This document shows, piece by piece, positions 8,646 through 15,526 of a stretch of DNA of 32,054 bases. The translations under genes were made by a program, and so were the position numbers. The stretch's first letter is position 1. Every line of letters begins with the position of its first letter. The notes beneath the pieces are model-generated. The model did not search any database. It was given only the letters and a program-made list of their open reading frames with translations, and was not told where the DNA came from. This DNA is from Kribbella turkmenica (GTDB lineage Bacteria; Actinomycetota; Actinomycetes; Propionibacteriales; Kribbellaceae). Location of the stretch: contig NZ_SMKR01000082.1 of assembly GCF_004348725.1 (NCBI RefSeq), positions 1 through 32,054 of the forward strand. Direction: 5' to 3'.

Positions 8646-9413
8646 ATGCAGACACGACCGCGCGTGGTGGTCAGCGTGGAAGCCAGCGCGGACGGGAAGG
8701 TCGCGCTCACCCGGGAAGCGATCCTGATGCATCAGCCGAGTGCGGGGCTGTGGGCAGCGATGACACCGAGCGCCGCCGATCCGGTCGGGATCGACGTTCT
8801 CGCAACGGTCAGGGAGCAGTACGGCTGCAACGCCGTGCTGGAGGGCAGCGGCAGCCTGGTGCCAGAGGACGGAGTCCCGGAGGAGCTGCCCGCCTATGAC
8901 GGCGACACCGCCGAGCTCTACCGGCACTTCCTTCCGCCCGACATCACCGGGCAAGCGTCACCGCCGCACCTGTGGTTCACCGTGGTCGACAGCCGCGGAC
9001 GAGTGCGCTGGACCGAGAAGCACGAGAACTGGGACGCTCTGGTCCTGGTGGCGCGGTCGACCCCGGCCGACTATCTCGCCTATCTCCGCCGGGAGCGGAT
9101 CTGCTATCTCGTCGCCGGCGAGGACCAGGTCGACCTGGCGCAGGGAATGGTTGCCATGGGCACTGAGCTCGGCGTCGGGTGCGTCCTGTCGACCGCGGGC
9201 GGCGGCCTCAACGGCGCCTTGCTGCGGGCGGGCCTGATCGACGAACTGCACCTCACGCTGGCGCCTGCGCTGATCGGCGGGCTCGGTACGCCGTCGGTCG
9301 TCGACGGGTCGCCCCTGGCCGTCGGCGAGCCGCCTACCCCGCTGCGGCTGCTCTCGGTGCACACCGACGCCGGTGGATCCGTGCGCCTGCACTACACCGT
9401 CGTTCGAGGCTGA
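8646..9413 (+). CDS. RibD C-terminal/dihydrofolate reductase-family protein
   Basis: A 255-residue NADPH-dependent reductase-like protein. The fold is indicated by VVSVEASADGKVAL at the start, NAVLEGSGSLVP about residues 60-71, and the best signature, CVLSTAGGGLNGALLRAGLI followed by DELHLTLAPALIGG, the equivalent of the VEGG...GALLRAGLVDE block in RibD C-terminal domains. There is no deaminase domain, so it is not a complete RibD. It could be a stand-alone pyrimidine reductase of riboflavin synthesis or one of the many reductases of the DHFR superfamily with unknown substrate. ATG at 8646 was chosen over GTG 8643 because GGAGGAGG (8633-8640) is 5 nt upstream. It converges with the GerMN gene. 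Confidence 0.87.
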   Translation: MQTRPRVVVSVEASADGKVALTREAILMHQPSAGLWAAMTPSAADPVGIDVLATVREQYGCNAVLEGSGSLVPEDGVPEELPAYDGDTAELYRHFLPPDITGQASPPHLWFTVVDSRGRVRWTEKHENWDALVLVARSTPADYLAYLRRERICYLVAGEDQVDLAQGMVAMGTELGVGCVLSTAGGGLNGALLRAGLIDELHLTLAPALIGGLGTPSVVDGSPLAVGEPPTPLRLLSVHTDAGGSVRLHYTVVRG

Positions 9414-9430
9414 CGATCCCTACAAGCACT

Positions 9431-9459
9431 GGTGCCCGGCGGCGCCGCCAAGGGTCACC
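9431..9459. terminator. Possible bidirectional terminator between convergent genes
   Basis: Between two convergent genes, GGTG and CACC flank a GC-rich core with the palindrome GGCGGCGCCGCC (9438-9449). A hairpin is possible but the stem is interrupted and there is no T-run. It overlaps the last codons of the minus-strand gene. Confidence 0.3.
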
Positions 9460-10582
9460 TGACCATGAAGCTCTTGCTGTCGGTCGACGTCGCGCGGCCG
9501 TCCCTGGCGGAGCTCTCGAACACCTCGACCGTGTAGTAGCCGGGCGGGAGCTTGTCCACCACGAAGGCGAACGGCGTGAACTTGTATGCCTCGGCCGTCC
9601 TGGTAGGACCCTCGGCCACCACGTGCCCGGTCTTGACGTCGAGGATCCGCCAGTTCAGGTGTGCCTCGAAGGCCGAGCCGTAGCCGGTGACCTTCACCGG
9701 TGTGGGGACCGACGTTCCTTCCTCGGGTGAGGTGATCCAGATGAGCGCCTGCACGTCGTTCGACTTGGCCCGGGCGAGGGGGCTGGACGAGTCGATCTGC
9801 CCGAAGAGCTTCGTGCCGGTCCGGCCCTGTTCGGTGATCTGCACCCGTTCCGTGTCGGCGGACAGCGCGCCCTGCACGGTGTAAACCAGTTGCTGGACCG
9901 CCACAGTGGCCTCGGCCGCGTCCAGGCGGGCTTGCGGAAGTTGCTTGAAGTCGACCGTGATCAACCCGGGGGAGCGGGTGACGGAGTTCAGCCGGGCGCC
10001 GCGCCAGACGGAGTAGTAATCCGGGTCGCCGGGCTCCTTGGTCGTCAAGATCTGGACCGCCTCGGTGGCCGGGCGGCCCTGGACCTTCGCCCAGGTGCGG
10101 TACAGCCGGACCTCCCCGGCCCTGTTGGTGCCGACCCGGTTGCCCAGCCAGTAGACCGGGACGACGGCGCTCTTGACCACCTGCTCGGGCTTGCCACGCT
10201 CTGGAGGAGCGAGGGTCGCTCCTGGTGACGTGGCGGCCGGGGCAGTCGGCGCGGCGCTGGGCTCCGTTGCGGTGGCGGGCGCGGACGACAGCGGGGCGCC
10301 GGTAACGGAGGTGGTGGTGTCCGGGCCGCCGGCCACCTGGTCGTCGCCGGCGTTCTTGGCGTTGTCGTCGAGGACGGTGAATGCGCCGATGGCCGCGGCG
10401 GTGCCGATCGCGGCGGCGCCGGCAGTGAGGATCCACGGCCGCCGGGTCGGCGGACGGCGCCGGCCGCGGACGCGGGCCCGGATCTCGGGCAGCGCGTCGG
10501 CCGGCTCGACCCGGTCGGCCTCCTCGGCCAGCGCCCGGCGCATCAGGTCGTCGAACGGGTCGTTCGAATCGTGGAGACTCAT
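9455..10582 (-). CDS. Membrane-anchored GerMN and Gmad2 domain protein, partner of the adjacent SigE-like factor
   Basis: A 375-residue protein: about 48 charged cytoplasmic residues (DPFDDLMRRALAEEADRV, then RARVRGRRRPP), one transmembrane helix at 50-70, a Thr/Pro/Ala-rich linker at 75-135, a GerMN domain about 140-262 (VPVYWLGNRV, EVRLYRTWAKV, TVDFKQLP, AVQQLVYTVQGAL) and a Gmad2 Ig-like domain about 275-375 (IWITSPEEGTSVPTPVKVTG, VEVFESSARDG). GerMN and Gmad2 are known from spore-germination and actinobacterial cell-envelope proteins. Position right after a SigE-like gene and the membrane topology suggest a sensor or anti-sigma-like partner, but no zinc anti-sigma motif is visible. ATG 10582 overlaps the small-ORF TGA (ATGA), with GAGGA 5 nt upstream. 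Confidence 0.85.
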   Translation of the reverse strand: MSLHDSNDPFDDLMRRALAEEADRVEPADALPEIRARVRGRRRPPTRRPWILTAGAAAIGTAAAIGAFTVLDDNAKNAGDDQVAGGPDTTTSVTGAPLSSAPATATEPSAAPTAPAATSPGATLAPPERGKPEQVVKSAVVPVYWLGNRVGTNRAGEVRLYRTWAKVQGRPATEAVQILTTKEPGDPDYYSVWRGARLNSVTRSPGLITVDFKQLPQARLDAAEATVAVQQLVYTVQGALSADTERVQITEQGRTGTKLFGQIDSSSPLARAKSNDVQALIWITSPEEGTSVPTPVKVTGYGSAFEAHLNWRILDVKTGHVVAEGPTRTAEAYKFTPFAFVVDKLPPGYYTVEVFESSARDGRATSTDSKSFMVR

Positions 10583-10662
10583 CCGCGTCCTCGCTTCGCT
10601 CCGGGTGCGGCCGAGGCACAGGTCGTCCGGTGTTCGATGATGATCTCGCTACGCTCGGTCAT
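10579..10662 (-). CDS. 27-codon small ORF, copy A of the repeated module, bridging sigma and GerMN genes
   Basis: A 27-codon frame beginning MTERSEIII and ending SAAPGAKRGRG. Its ATG overlaps the sigma-factor TGA (ATGA at 10662-10659) and its TGA overlaps the GerMN gene ATG (ATGA at 10582-10579), so it is fitted exactly between two coupled genes. GGAG at 10674-10671 lies 8 nt before its ATG. It is the same length as, and 80% identical to, the module at 3211-3294. The codon pattern (silent changes in the conserved codons) argues for translation. An alternative is a repetitive intergenic element that has kept an open frame. No function can be assigned. Confidence 0.55.
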   Translation of the reverse strand: MTERSEIIIEHRTTCASAAPGAKRGRG

Positions 10663-11168
10663 ACTGTCTGCTCCAGGAGCTGGCGGAGCGACTTGCTCGC
10701 CCGCGCTGCGTGGCTCTTCACGGATCCGCGGCTGATCCCCATGGTTTCGGCGATCTCGGCCTCGGACAGGTCGCCGTAGTACCGCAGCACCATCACGGTG
10801 CGCTGCTTCTCCGGCAAGGTGCGCATCGCCTCGATCACCCGGTCGGTCTCGACCGTCCGCAGGACGGCCTGCTCGGCGCTCGGCTCGTCCGGCAGTGAGC
10901 GGGGCGTGTGCTTGTCCACCACCACGAGGTGACGCTGGCGGGAGCGGCAGCGGTTGACGACCGCCGTCCGCAGGTACGCCAGGGCCTTGTGCGGGTCGCG
11001 CAGCCGGTGCCAGCGGCCGTGCATCGCGACGAACGCGTCCTGCACGATCTCCTCCGCCGTACCGGTGTCACGCAGCAACAAGGCGCCGAGGCGGACCAGC
11101 GACGTGTAGTGCGCCGTGTAGACAGCCGTCAGCGCCTCGTCGGCATCCCACGAGGACTCATGTGCCAC
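10659..11168 (-). CDS. SigE-family ECF RNA polymerase sigma factor
   Basis: A 169-residue two-domain ECF sigma factor. Region 2 is YTAHYTSLVRLGALLL through GTAEEIVQDAFVAMHGRW and ALAYLRTAVVNRCRSRQR. Region 4, the helix-turn-helix for the -35 element, is MRTLPEKQRTVMVLRYYGDL, SEAEIAETMGISRGSVKSHA and ASKSLRQLLEQ. Size and sequence match the actinobacterial SigE-like group, whose members usually sit beside membrane partner proteins. GTG at 11168 was preferred because the family starts close to the ESSWDADEAL equivalent; GTGs at 11183 and 11186 are possible. It is coupled to the 27-codon ORF and then to the GerMN/Gmad2 protein, so the three probably form a signal-transduction operon. It is divergent from phoH. 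Confidence 0.92.
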   Translation of the reverse strand: MAHESSWDADEALTAVYTAHYTSLVRLGALLLRDTGTAEEIVQDAFVAMHGRWHRLRDPHKALAYLRTAVVNRCRSRQRHLVVVDKHTPRSLPDEPSAEQAVLRTVETDRVIEAMRTLPEKQRTVMVLRYYGDLSEAEIAETMGISRGSVKSHAARASKSLRQLLEQTV

Positions 11169-11209
11169 GTCCTCTTCGTACACCACCGCCGGTTGCGCCA
11201 CGAGAAGAC

Positions 11210-11234
11210 GACGCGGAGACCTCGTCCCAGGTTG
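11210..11234 (-). promoter_or_regulatory. Possible ECF-type promoter of the sigma operon
   Basis: On the minus strand CAACC (11234-11230) and CGTC (11213-11210) are 16 nt apart, similar to ECF promoters recognised by SigE-like factors, and lie about 40 nt before the GTG start. This would fit autoregulation. The match is short and found by eye. Confidence 0.3.
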
Positions 11235-11318
11235 ACAACAGTGCCCCGGAACGCGCGCTGACATCACGGTCCGGGCGTGTTCGGGGGAATTTCCGGTGAG
11301 GCTGTCCGCGGAGCGGGC

Positions 11319-11355
11319 TAGCATGGGTGGGTCACCATCACCGGCATCAGGAGGA
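11319..11355 (+). promoter_or_regulatory. Candidate -10 and strong Shine-Dalgarno for phoH
   Basis: TAGCAT (11319-11324) is a plausible -10, with no good -35. AGGAGGA (11349-11355) is a near-perfect ribosome-binding site, and the only initiator-like codon at the right distance (5 nt) is CTG at 11361. No ATG, GTG or TTG in the phoH frame lies between the in-frame TAG at 11319 and the GTG at 11442. The site therefore supports a CTG start. Confidence 0.5.
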
Positions 11356-11360
11356 AGAGC

Positions 11361-12386
11361 CTGTCCAGGCCACGCAGTATCGAACCGGAGGCGCGCGCGA
11401 ACGGCGGCGCCACCACCACGCAGGCGTCGCACAAGATCGTCGTGCCGAACAGCATCGACATGGTGGCCCTGCTCGGAGCCCGGGACGACTTCCTCCGCAT
11501 CGTCGAGAAGGAGTTCGCCGCCGACATCATGGTCCGCGGCAACGAGATCACGCTCACCGGTGAGCCCGCCGAGCTGGCGCTGGCCGAGCGGCTGATCGAC
11601 GAGCTGATCGCGGTGGTGCGGACCGGGCACGGGCTGACCGCGGACTCGGTCGAGCGCAGCATCGCGATGATCAAGGCGGCCACCGCCGAGAGCCCGCGCG
11701 ACGTGCTGACGCAGAACATCCTGTCCAGCCGCGGCCGCACCATCCGGCCGAAGACGCTGAACCAGAAGCGGTACGTCGACGCCATCGACAAGAACACGAT
11801 CGTCTTCGGCATCGGCCCGGCCGGTACCGGCAAGACCTACCTGGCGGTCGCCAAGGCGGTCCAGGCGCTGCAGGCCAAGGAGGTCAACCGGATCATCCTG
11901 ACCCGGCCGGCCGTCGAGGCCGGCGAGCGGCTCGGGTTCCTGCCCGGCACCCTGTCGGAGAAGATCGACCCGTACCTGCGGCCGCTGTACGACGCCCTGC
12001 ACGACATGCTCGACCCGGAGTCGATCCCGCGACTGATGACGGCCGGCACGATCGAGATCGCGCCGCTGGCGTACATGCGCGGGCGGACACTGAACGACGC
12101 CTACATCATCCTGGACGAAGCGCAGAACACCTCGCCGGAGCAGATGAAGATGTTTCTCACCCGGCTCGGTTTCGGCTCCAAGATGGTCGTCACCGGCGAC
12201 GTCACCCAGGTCGACCTGCCGACCGGGACGAACTCGGGCCTCCGGGTCGTCCAGGGCATCCTCGACGGCGTCCAGGACCTGGCGTTCTGCCGCCTGACCT
12301 CGCACGACGTGGTCCGGCACAAGCTGGTCGGCCGGATCGTCTCGGCGTACGAGAACTACGAAGGCAGCTCTGACTCCACGAGATGA
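11361..12386 (+). CDS. phoH: PhoH-like P-loop ATPase
   Basis: A PhoH-family ATPase, 341 residues from a CTG or 314 from GTG 11442. It has an N-terminal KH-like part (KIVVPNSIDMVALLGARDDF, ADIMVRGNEITLTG), then the ATPase core: RPKTLNQKRYVDAID, Walker A GPAGTGKT, RPAVEAGERLGFLPGTLSEK, AYIILDEAQNTSPEQMKMFL (Walker B DEAQ) and VVTGDVTQVDLP. PhoH proteins are linked to RNA metabolism and sit beside ybeY in most bacteria. The start at 11361 is preferred because AGGAGGA is 5 nt upstream and the conserved strand KIVVP precedes 11442; a strict start set would give 11442. The stop overlaps the ybeY ATG (ATGA). Gene order matches Mycobacterium tuberculosis phoH1-ybeY-CBS-hypothetical-era. Confidence 0.93.
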   Translation: MSRPRSIEPEARANGGATTTQASHKIVVPNSIDMVALLGARDDFLRIVEKEFAADIMVRGNEITLTGEPAELALAERLIDELIAVVRTGHGLTADSVERSIAMIKAATAESPRDVLTQNILSSRGRTIRPKTLNQKRYVDAIDKNTIVFGIGPAGTGKTYLAVAKAVQALQAKEVNRIILTRPAVEAGERLGFLPGTLSEKIDPYLRPLYDALHDMLDPESIPRLMTAGTIEIAPLAYMRGRTLNDAYIILDEAQNTSPEQMKMFLTRLGFGSKMVVTGDVTQVDLPTGTNSGLRVVQGILDGVQDLAFCRLTSHDVVRHKLVGRIVSAYENYEGSSDSTR

Positions 12387-12856
12387 ACGTCGAGGTCAAC
12401 AACGAGTCCGGAGTCGAGATCGACGCGCACGGACTGATGCGGCTCAGCCGGTTCGTGATGTCGTCGCTGCGGCTGCACCCGGAGTGCGAGCTGTCGATCA
12501 AGCTGGTCGACGAGGACACCATGGCGCGGTACCACGTCGAGTTCCTGGACCTGCCGGGTCCGACCGACGTGATGTCGTGGCCGATGGACGAGCTGCGGCC
12601 GGGCGCCGAGGACGACTCCGAGCCGCCGCTCGGGCATCTCGGGGACATCGCGCTCTGCCCGACCGTGGCGGCCGCGCAAGGTGCCAAGGCCGGGCACGGC
12701 ACCTGGGCCGAGCTGGAGCTGCTGACGGTGCACGGCATCCTGCACCTGCTTGGGTACGACCACGCCGAACCCGCCGAGAAGGCGGAGATGTGGGACGTCC
12801 AGGGCCGGCTGCTGGAAGCATGGCGGGCCCCCGGAAACCGGCTAGAGGGTGTCTAA
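12383..12856 (+). CDS. ybeY: Endoribonuclease YbeY (rRNA maturation factor)
   Basis: YbeY is a zinc-dependent RNase acting in 16S rRNA 3'-end maturation and ribosome quality control. The 157-residue protein has the metal motif H117-x3-H121-x5-H127 in HGILHLLGYDH, preceded by the conserved DLPGPTDVMSWPMDE and LGDIALCP. Length is typical. The ATG at 12383 overlaps the phoH TGA by 4 nt, so both are translated from one mRNA. A CNNM/CBS gene follows after 33 nt with AGGAG upstream of its start. Confidence 0.96.
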   Translation: MNVEVNNESGVEIDAHGLMRLSRFVMSSLRLHPECELSIKLVDEDTMARYHVEFLDLPGPTDVMSWPMDELRPGAEDDSEPPLGHLGDIALCPTVAAAQGAKAGHGTWAELELLTVHGILHLLGYDHAEPAEKAEMWDVQGRLLEAWRAPGNRLEGV

Positions 12857-12889
12857 TGGTTCACCCCCTAGGACAGGAGTGACGTTGCG

Positions 12890-14194
12890 GTGACCTCCCA
12901 CGACCTCGGTCTGCTGGTTGTGGCCGCGGTGCTCGTCCTGCTCGCCGGGCTGTTCGCCGGCGCCGAGGCGGCACTGTCGTCGTACTCGAAGGTGCGGGCG
13001 AACGAGCAGGTCGAGCAGGGCAACCTGCGCGCGGTCCGGCTGCGTGCCCTGCTGTCGGACGCCCCGCGGTACCTGAACTCCCTGTTGCTGGTCCGGCTGA
13101 TCTGCGAGATCACCGCGATCGTGCTGGTCACCCAGGCGCTGTCGGAGCTGCTCCCGGTCACCTGGGAGCACATCCTGATCACCGCCGTGGTGATGGTGCT
13201 GGTCTCGTACGTGATCATCGGGGTCGCCCCGCGCACCCTCGGCCGGCAGCACTCGGACCGGTTCGCGATCCTCTCGGCCGGCCCGGTGATGGCGCTCACC
13301 CGGGTGCTCGGCCCGCTGCCGAAGGTGCTGATCATGCTGGGCAACGCCCTCACCCCGGGCAAGGGGTTCGCCGAGGGCCCGTTCGCCACCGAGGCCGAGC
13401 TGCGCGCACTGGTCGACTACGCGGAGAAGTCGGCGGTCATCGAGTCCGGCGAGCGGCAGATGATCCACTCGGTGTTCGAGCTCGGCGACACCATCGTCCG
13501 CGAGGTGATGGTGCCGCGGACCGACATGGTCTACATCGAGAAGCACAAGAAGCTGCGCCAGCTCACCTCACTGGCGCTGCGGTCCGGGTACTCGCGGATC
13601 CCGGTGATCGGCGAGTCGCTGGACGACATCCTCGGCGTCGTCTACCTGAAGGACGTGATGCGCCGGGTGTACGACAACGCCCAGGCCGAGTCGACCGAGC
13701 GGGTCGAGTCGGTGATGCGGCCGTGCATGTACATCCCCGACTCCAAGCCGATCGACGAGCTGCTGCGGGAGATGCAGGCCGCCCGGATGCACGTCGCGAT
13801 GGTCGTCGACGAGTACGGCGGCACGGCCGGCCTGGTCACCATCGAGGACATCCTGGAGGAGATCGTCGGCGAGATCACCGACGAGTACGACGAGGTCCCG
13901 GACTCGGTGCAGGAGCTGTCCGACGGGGCGTACCGGGTGTCGAGCCGGCTGCCGATCGACGAGCTGGGCGAGCTGTTCGGCGTACCGCTGGACGACGACG
14001 ACGTGGACACCGTCGGCGGCCTGATGGCGAAACTGCTCGGCAAGGTGCCGATCCCGGGCGCCGAGGTGGAGATCGCGGGCCTGTCGCTGACGGCGGAGCG
14101 GCCGTCCGGCCGTCGCAACCAGGTCGGTACTGTGCTGGTACGGCGGGAGGAGACCGCTGACCCGTCGCACGACCAGAACCACCAGCACGCCTGA
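12890..14194 (+). CDS. CNNM/CorC-HlyC family CBS-domain membrane protein
   Basis: A 434-residue membrane protein formerly called hemolysin-like. It has a DUF21/CNNM transmembrane region about residues 1-190 (LGLLVVAAVLVLLAGLFAGA, ITAVVMVLVSYVIIGVAPRT), paired CBS domains about 205-325 (VPRTDMVYIEKHKK, GYSRIPVIGESLDDILGVVY, VAMVVDEYGGTAGLVTIEDI) and a C-terminal CorC_HlyC domain about 340-425 (YRVSSRLPIDELGELFGVPL, DVDTVGGLMAKLLG). Family members mediate or modulate magnesium/divalent-cation transport; haemolysis is not their main role. GTG at 12890 follows AGGAG at 12875-12879. Conserved position between ybeY and era in actinobacteria. Confidence 0.92.
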   Translation: MTSHDLGLLVVAAVLVLLAGLFAGAEAALSSYSKVRANEQVEQGNLRAVRLRALLSDAPRYLNSLLLVRLICEITAIVLVTQALSELLPVTWEHILITAVVMVLVSYVIIGVAPRTLGRQHSDRFAILSAGPVMALTRVLGPLPKVLIMLGNALTPGKGFAEGPFATEAELRALVDYAEKSAVIESGERQMIHSVFELGDTIVREVMVPRTDMVYIEKHKKLRQLTSLALRSGYSRIPVIGESLDDILGVVYLKDVMRRVYDNAQAESTERVESVMRPCMYIPDSKPIDELLREMQAARMHVAMVVDEYGGTAGLVTIEDILEEIVGEITDEYDEVPDSVQELSDGAYRVSSRLPIDELGELFGVPLDDDDVDTVGGLMAKLLGKVPIPGAEVEIAGLSLTAERPSGRRNQVGTVLVRREETADPSHDQNHQHA

Positions 14195-14270
14195 TCGAGC
14201 CCGCTCCACCGCATCCATCCCACCGACCCGATCCCACCAGCTGTCGCAGTTCGAGTTCCTTGGAGCTTTC

Positions 14271-14603
14271 TTGTCAGACCTCTCGGCGGAAGACGCCAAG
14301 CTCGTCACCCTCGCCCGCGCTGCCCGCGCCCGGACCAGGGCGGCCGAGGGCGCTGCCGTCCGGGACTCCGACGGCCGGACGTACTCCGCCTGCACGGTCG
14401 GGCTCGACACCGTCGAGCTGACCGCGCTGCAACTGGCGGTCGCGATGGCGCTGTCGTCGGGGGTGAAGGGCCTGGAGGCGGCCGCGGTGGTCACCGACGC
14501 CCAGGACGTCGACGTCAACGTGGTCCGCCACTTCGCCGGCGCCGCCGTTCCCGTAGTGGTTGCCGAAGGCACCGGAGAGGTCCGCGATGTCGTCCACACC
14601 TGA
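14271..14603 (+). CDS. Degenerate cytidine-deaminase-like protein upstream of era
   Basis: A 110-residue protein with cytidine-deaminase-like layout: LARAARARTRAAEGAAVRD, DGRTYSACTVGLDTVELTAL, LAVAMALSSGVKGLEAAAVV. At the position where deaminases have the Cys-Ala-Glu zinc/catalytic motif it reads T51-A52-L53, and the PCxxC motif is absent. It therefore cannot deaminate by the standard mechanism. The homologous position in mycobacteria is held by a conserved hypothetical gene between the CBS gene and era, so the function is probably real but unknown. Start is TTG at 14271 with GGAG 5 nt upstream. Its 3' end overlaps the era start by 17 nt. Confidence 0.8.
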   Translation: MSDLSAEDAKLVTLARAARARTRAAEGAAVRDSDGRTYSACTVGLDTVELTALQLAVAMALSSGVKGLEAAAVVTDAQDVDVNVVRHFAGAAVPVVVAEGTGEVRDVVHT

Positions 14604-15516
14604 GCCCTTCAAGTCCGGGTTCGCCTGCTTCGTGGGCCGTCCGAACGCGGGCAAGTCCACGCTCACCAACGCACTGGTGGGCAGGAAGATCGTGATCACC
14701 TCGTCAAAGCCGCAGACCACCCGGCACGCGGTCCGCGGCATCGTGCACCGGCCGGACGCCCAGCTCGTGCTGGTCGACACCCCTGGTCTGCACAAGCCGC
14801 GCACGCTCCTCGGCGAGCGGCTGAACGACCTGGTGAAGACCACCTGGGCCGAGGTGGACGTGATCGCGGTCTGCCTGCCGGCCAGCGACAAGATCGGTCC
14901 GGGTGACCGGTTCCTGGTCAGCGAGGCGGCCAAGGTCGCGAAGACCCCGAAGGTCGCGCTGGCCACCAAGGCCGACCTGGTCGAGCCGGACCGGATGGTC
15001 GAGCACCTGGCCGAGATCGCCGCGCTGGGGGAGTCGGCCGGGATCGAGTGGGCCTCGATCGTGCCGGTGTCGGCGACGTCCGGCTTCCAGGTCGACGTGG
15101 TCGCCGACGAGCTGGTGAAGCTGCTGCCGGAGGGTTTCGCGCTCTACCCGGACGGCGACATCACCGACGAGCCCGAGGAGACGCTCGTCGCCGAGCTGAT
15201 CCGGGAGGCGGCGCTCGAGGGCGTCCGGGACGAGCTGCCGCACTCGATCGCGGTCACCATCGACGAGATGGGGCTGCGCGAGGGCCGCCCGGAGGACAAG
15301 CCGCTGCTCGACGTGTACGCCAACATCTTCCTCGAGCGGGACAGCCAGAAGGGGATCGTGATCGGCCACAAGGGCGCCCGCCTGCGCGAGGTCGGCGCCG
15401 CCGCCCGCCGCCAGATCGAGGCGCTGCTCGGGACGCCGGTCTACCTCGATCTCCACGTGAAGATCGCCAAGAACTGGCAGACCGACGCCAAGCACCTCCG
15501 CAAACTCGGCTTCTGA
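14587..15516 (+). CDS. era: GTPase Era
   Basis: Era is an essential GTPase that binds the 16S rRNA 3' end and guides 30S assembly. The 309 residues carry G1 G17RPNAGKST25, the Q43TTRH switch, G3 D64TPG67, G4 T127KAD130 and a C-terminal KH domain (SQKGIVIGHKGARLREVGAA, PVYLDLHVKIAKNWQ). ATG at 14587 has GGAGAGG (14574-14580) 6 nt upstream and overlaps the preceding gene by 17 nt. It ends the phoH-ybeY cluster, whose proteins act together in 16S maturation (family knowledge). Converges on the GNAT gene with only 10 nt between stops. Confidence 0.98.
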   Translation: MSSTPEPFKSGFACFVGRPNAGKSTLTNALVGRKIVITSSKPQTTRHAVRGIVHRPDAQLVLVDTPGLHKPRTLLGERLNDLVKTTWAEVDVIAVCLPASDKIGPGDRFLVSEAAKVAKTPKVALATKADLVEPDRMVEHLAEIAALGESAGIEWASIVPVSATSGFQVDVVADELVKLLPEGFALYPDGDITDEPEETLVAELIREAALEGVRDELPHSIAVTIDEMGLREGRPEDKPLLDVYANIFLERDSQKGIVIGHKGARLREVGAAARRQIEALLGTPVYLDLHVKIAKNWQTDAKHLRKLGF

Positions 15517-15526
15517 ACCACCCGGC

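Noticed and set aside
11296..11345. ATG at 11323 as phoH start
   Set aside because: It is in a different frame from phoH and follows the in-frame stop; it opens a frame with no PhoH similarity.
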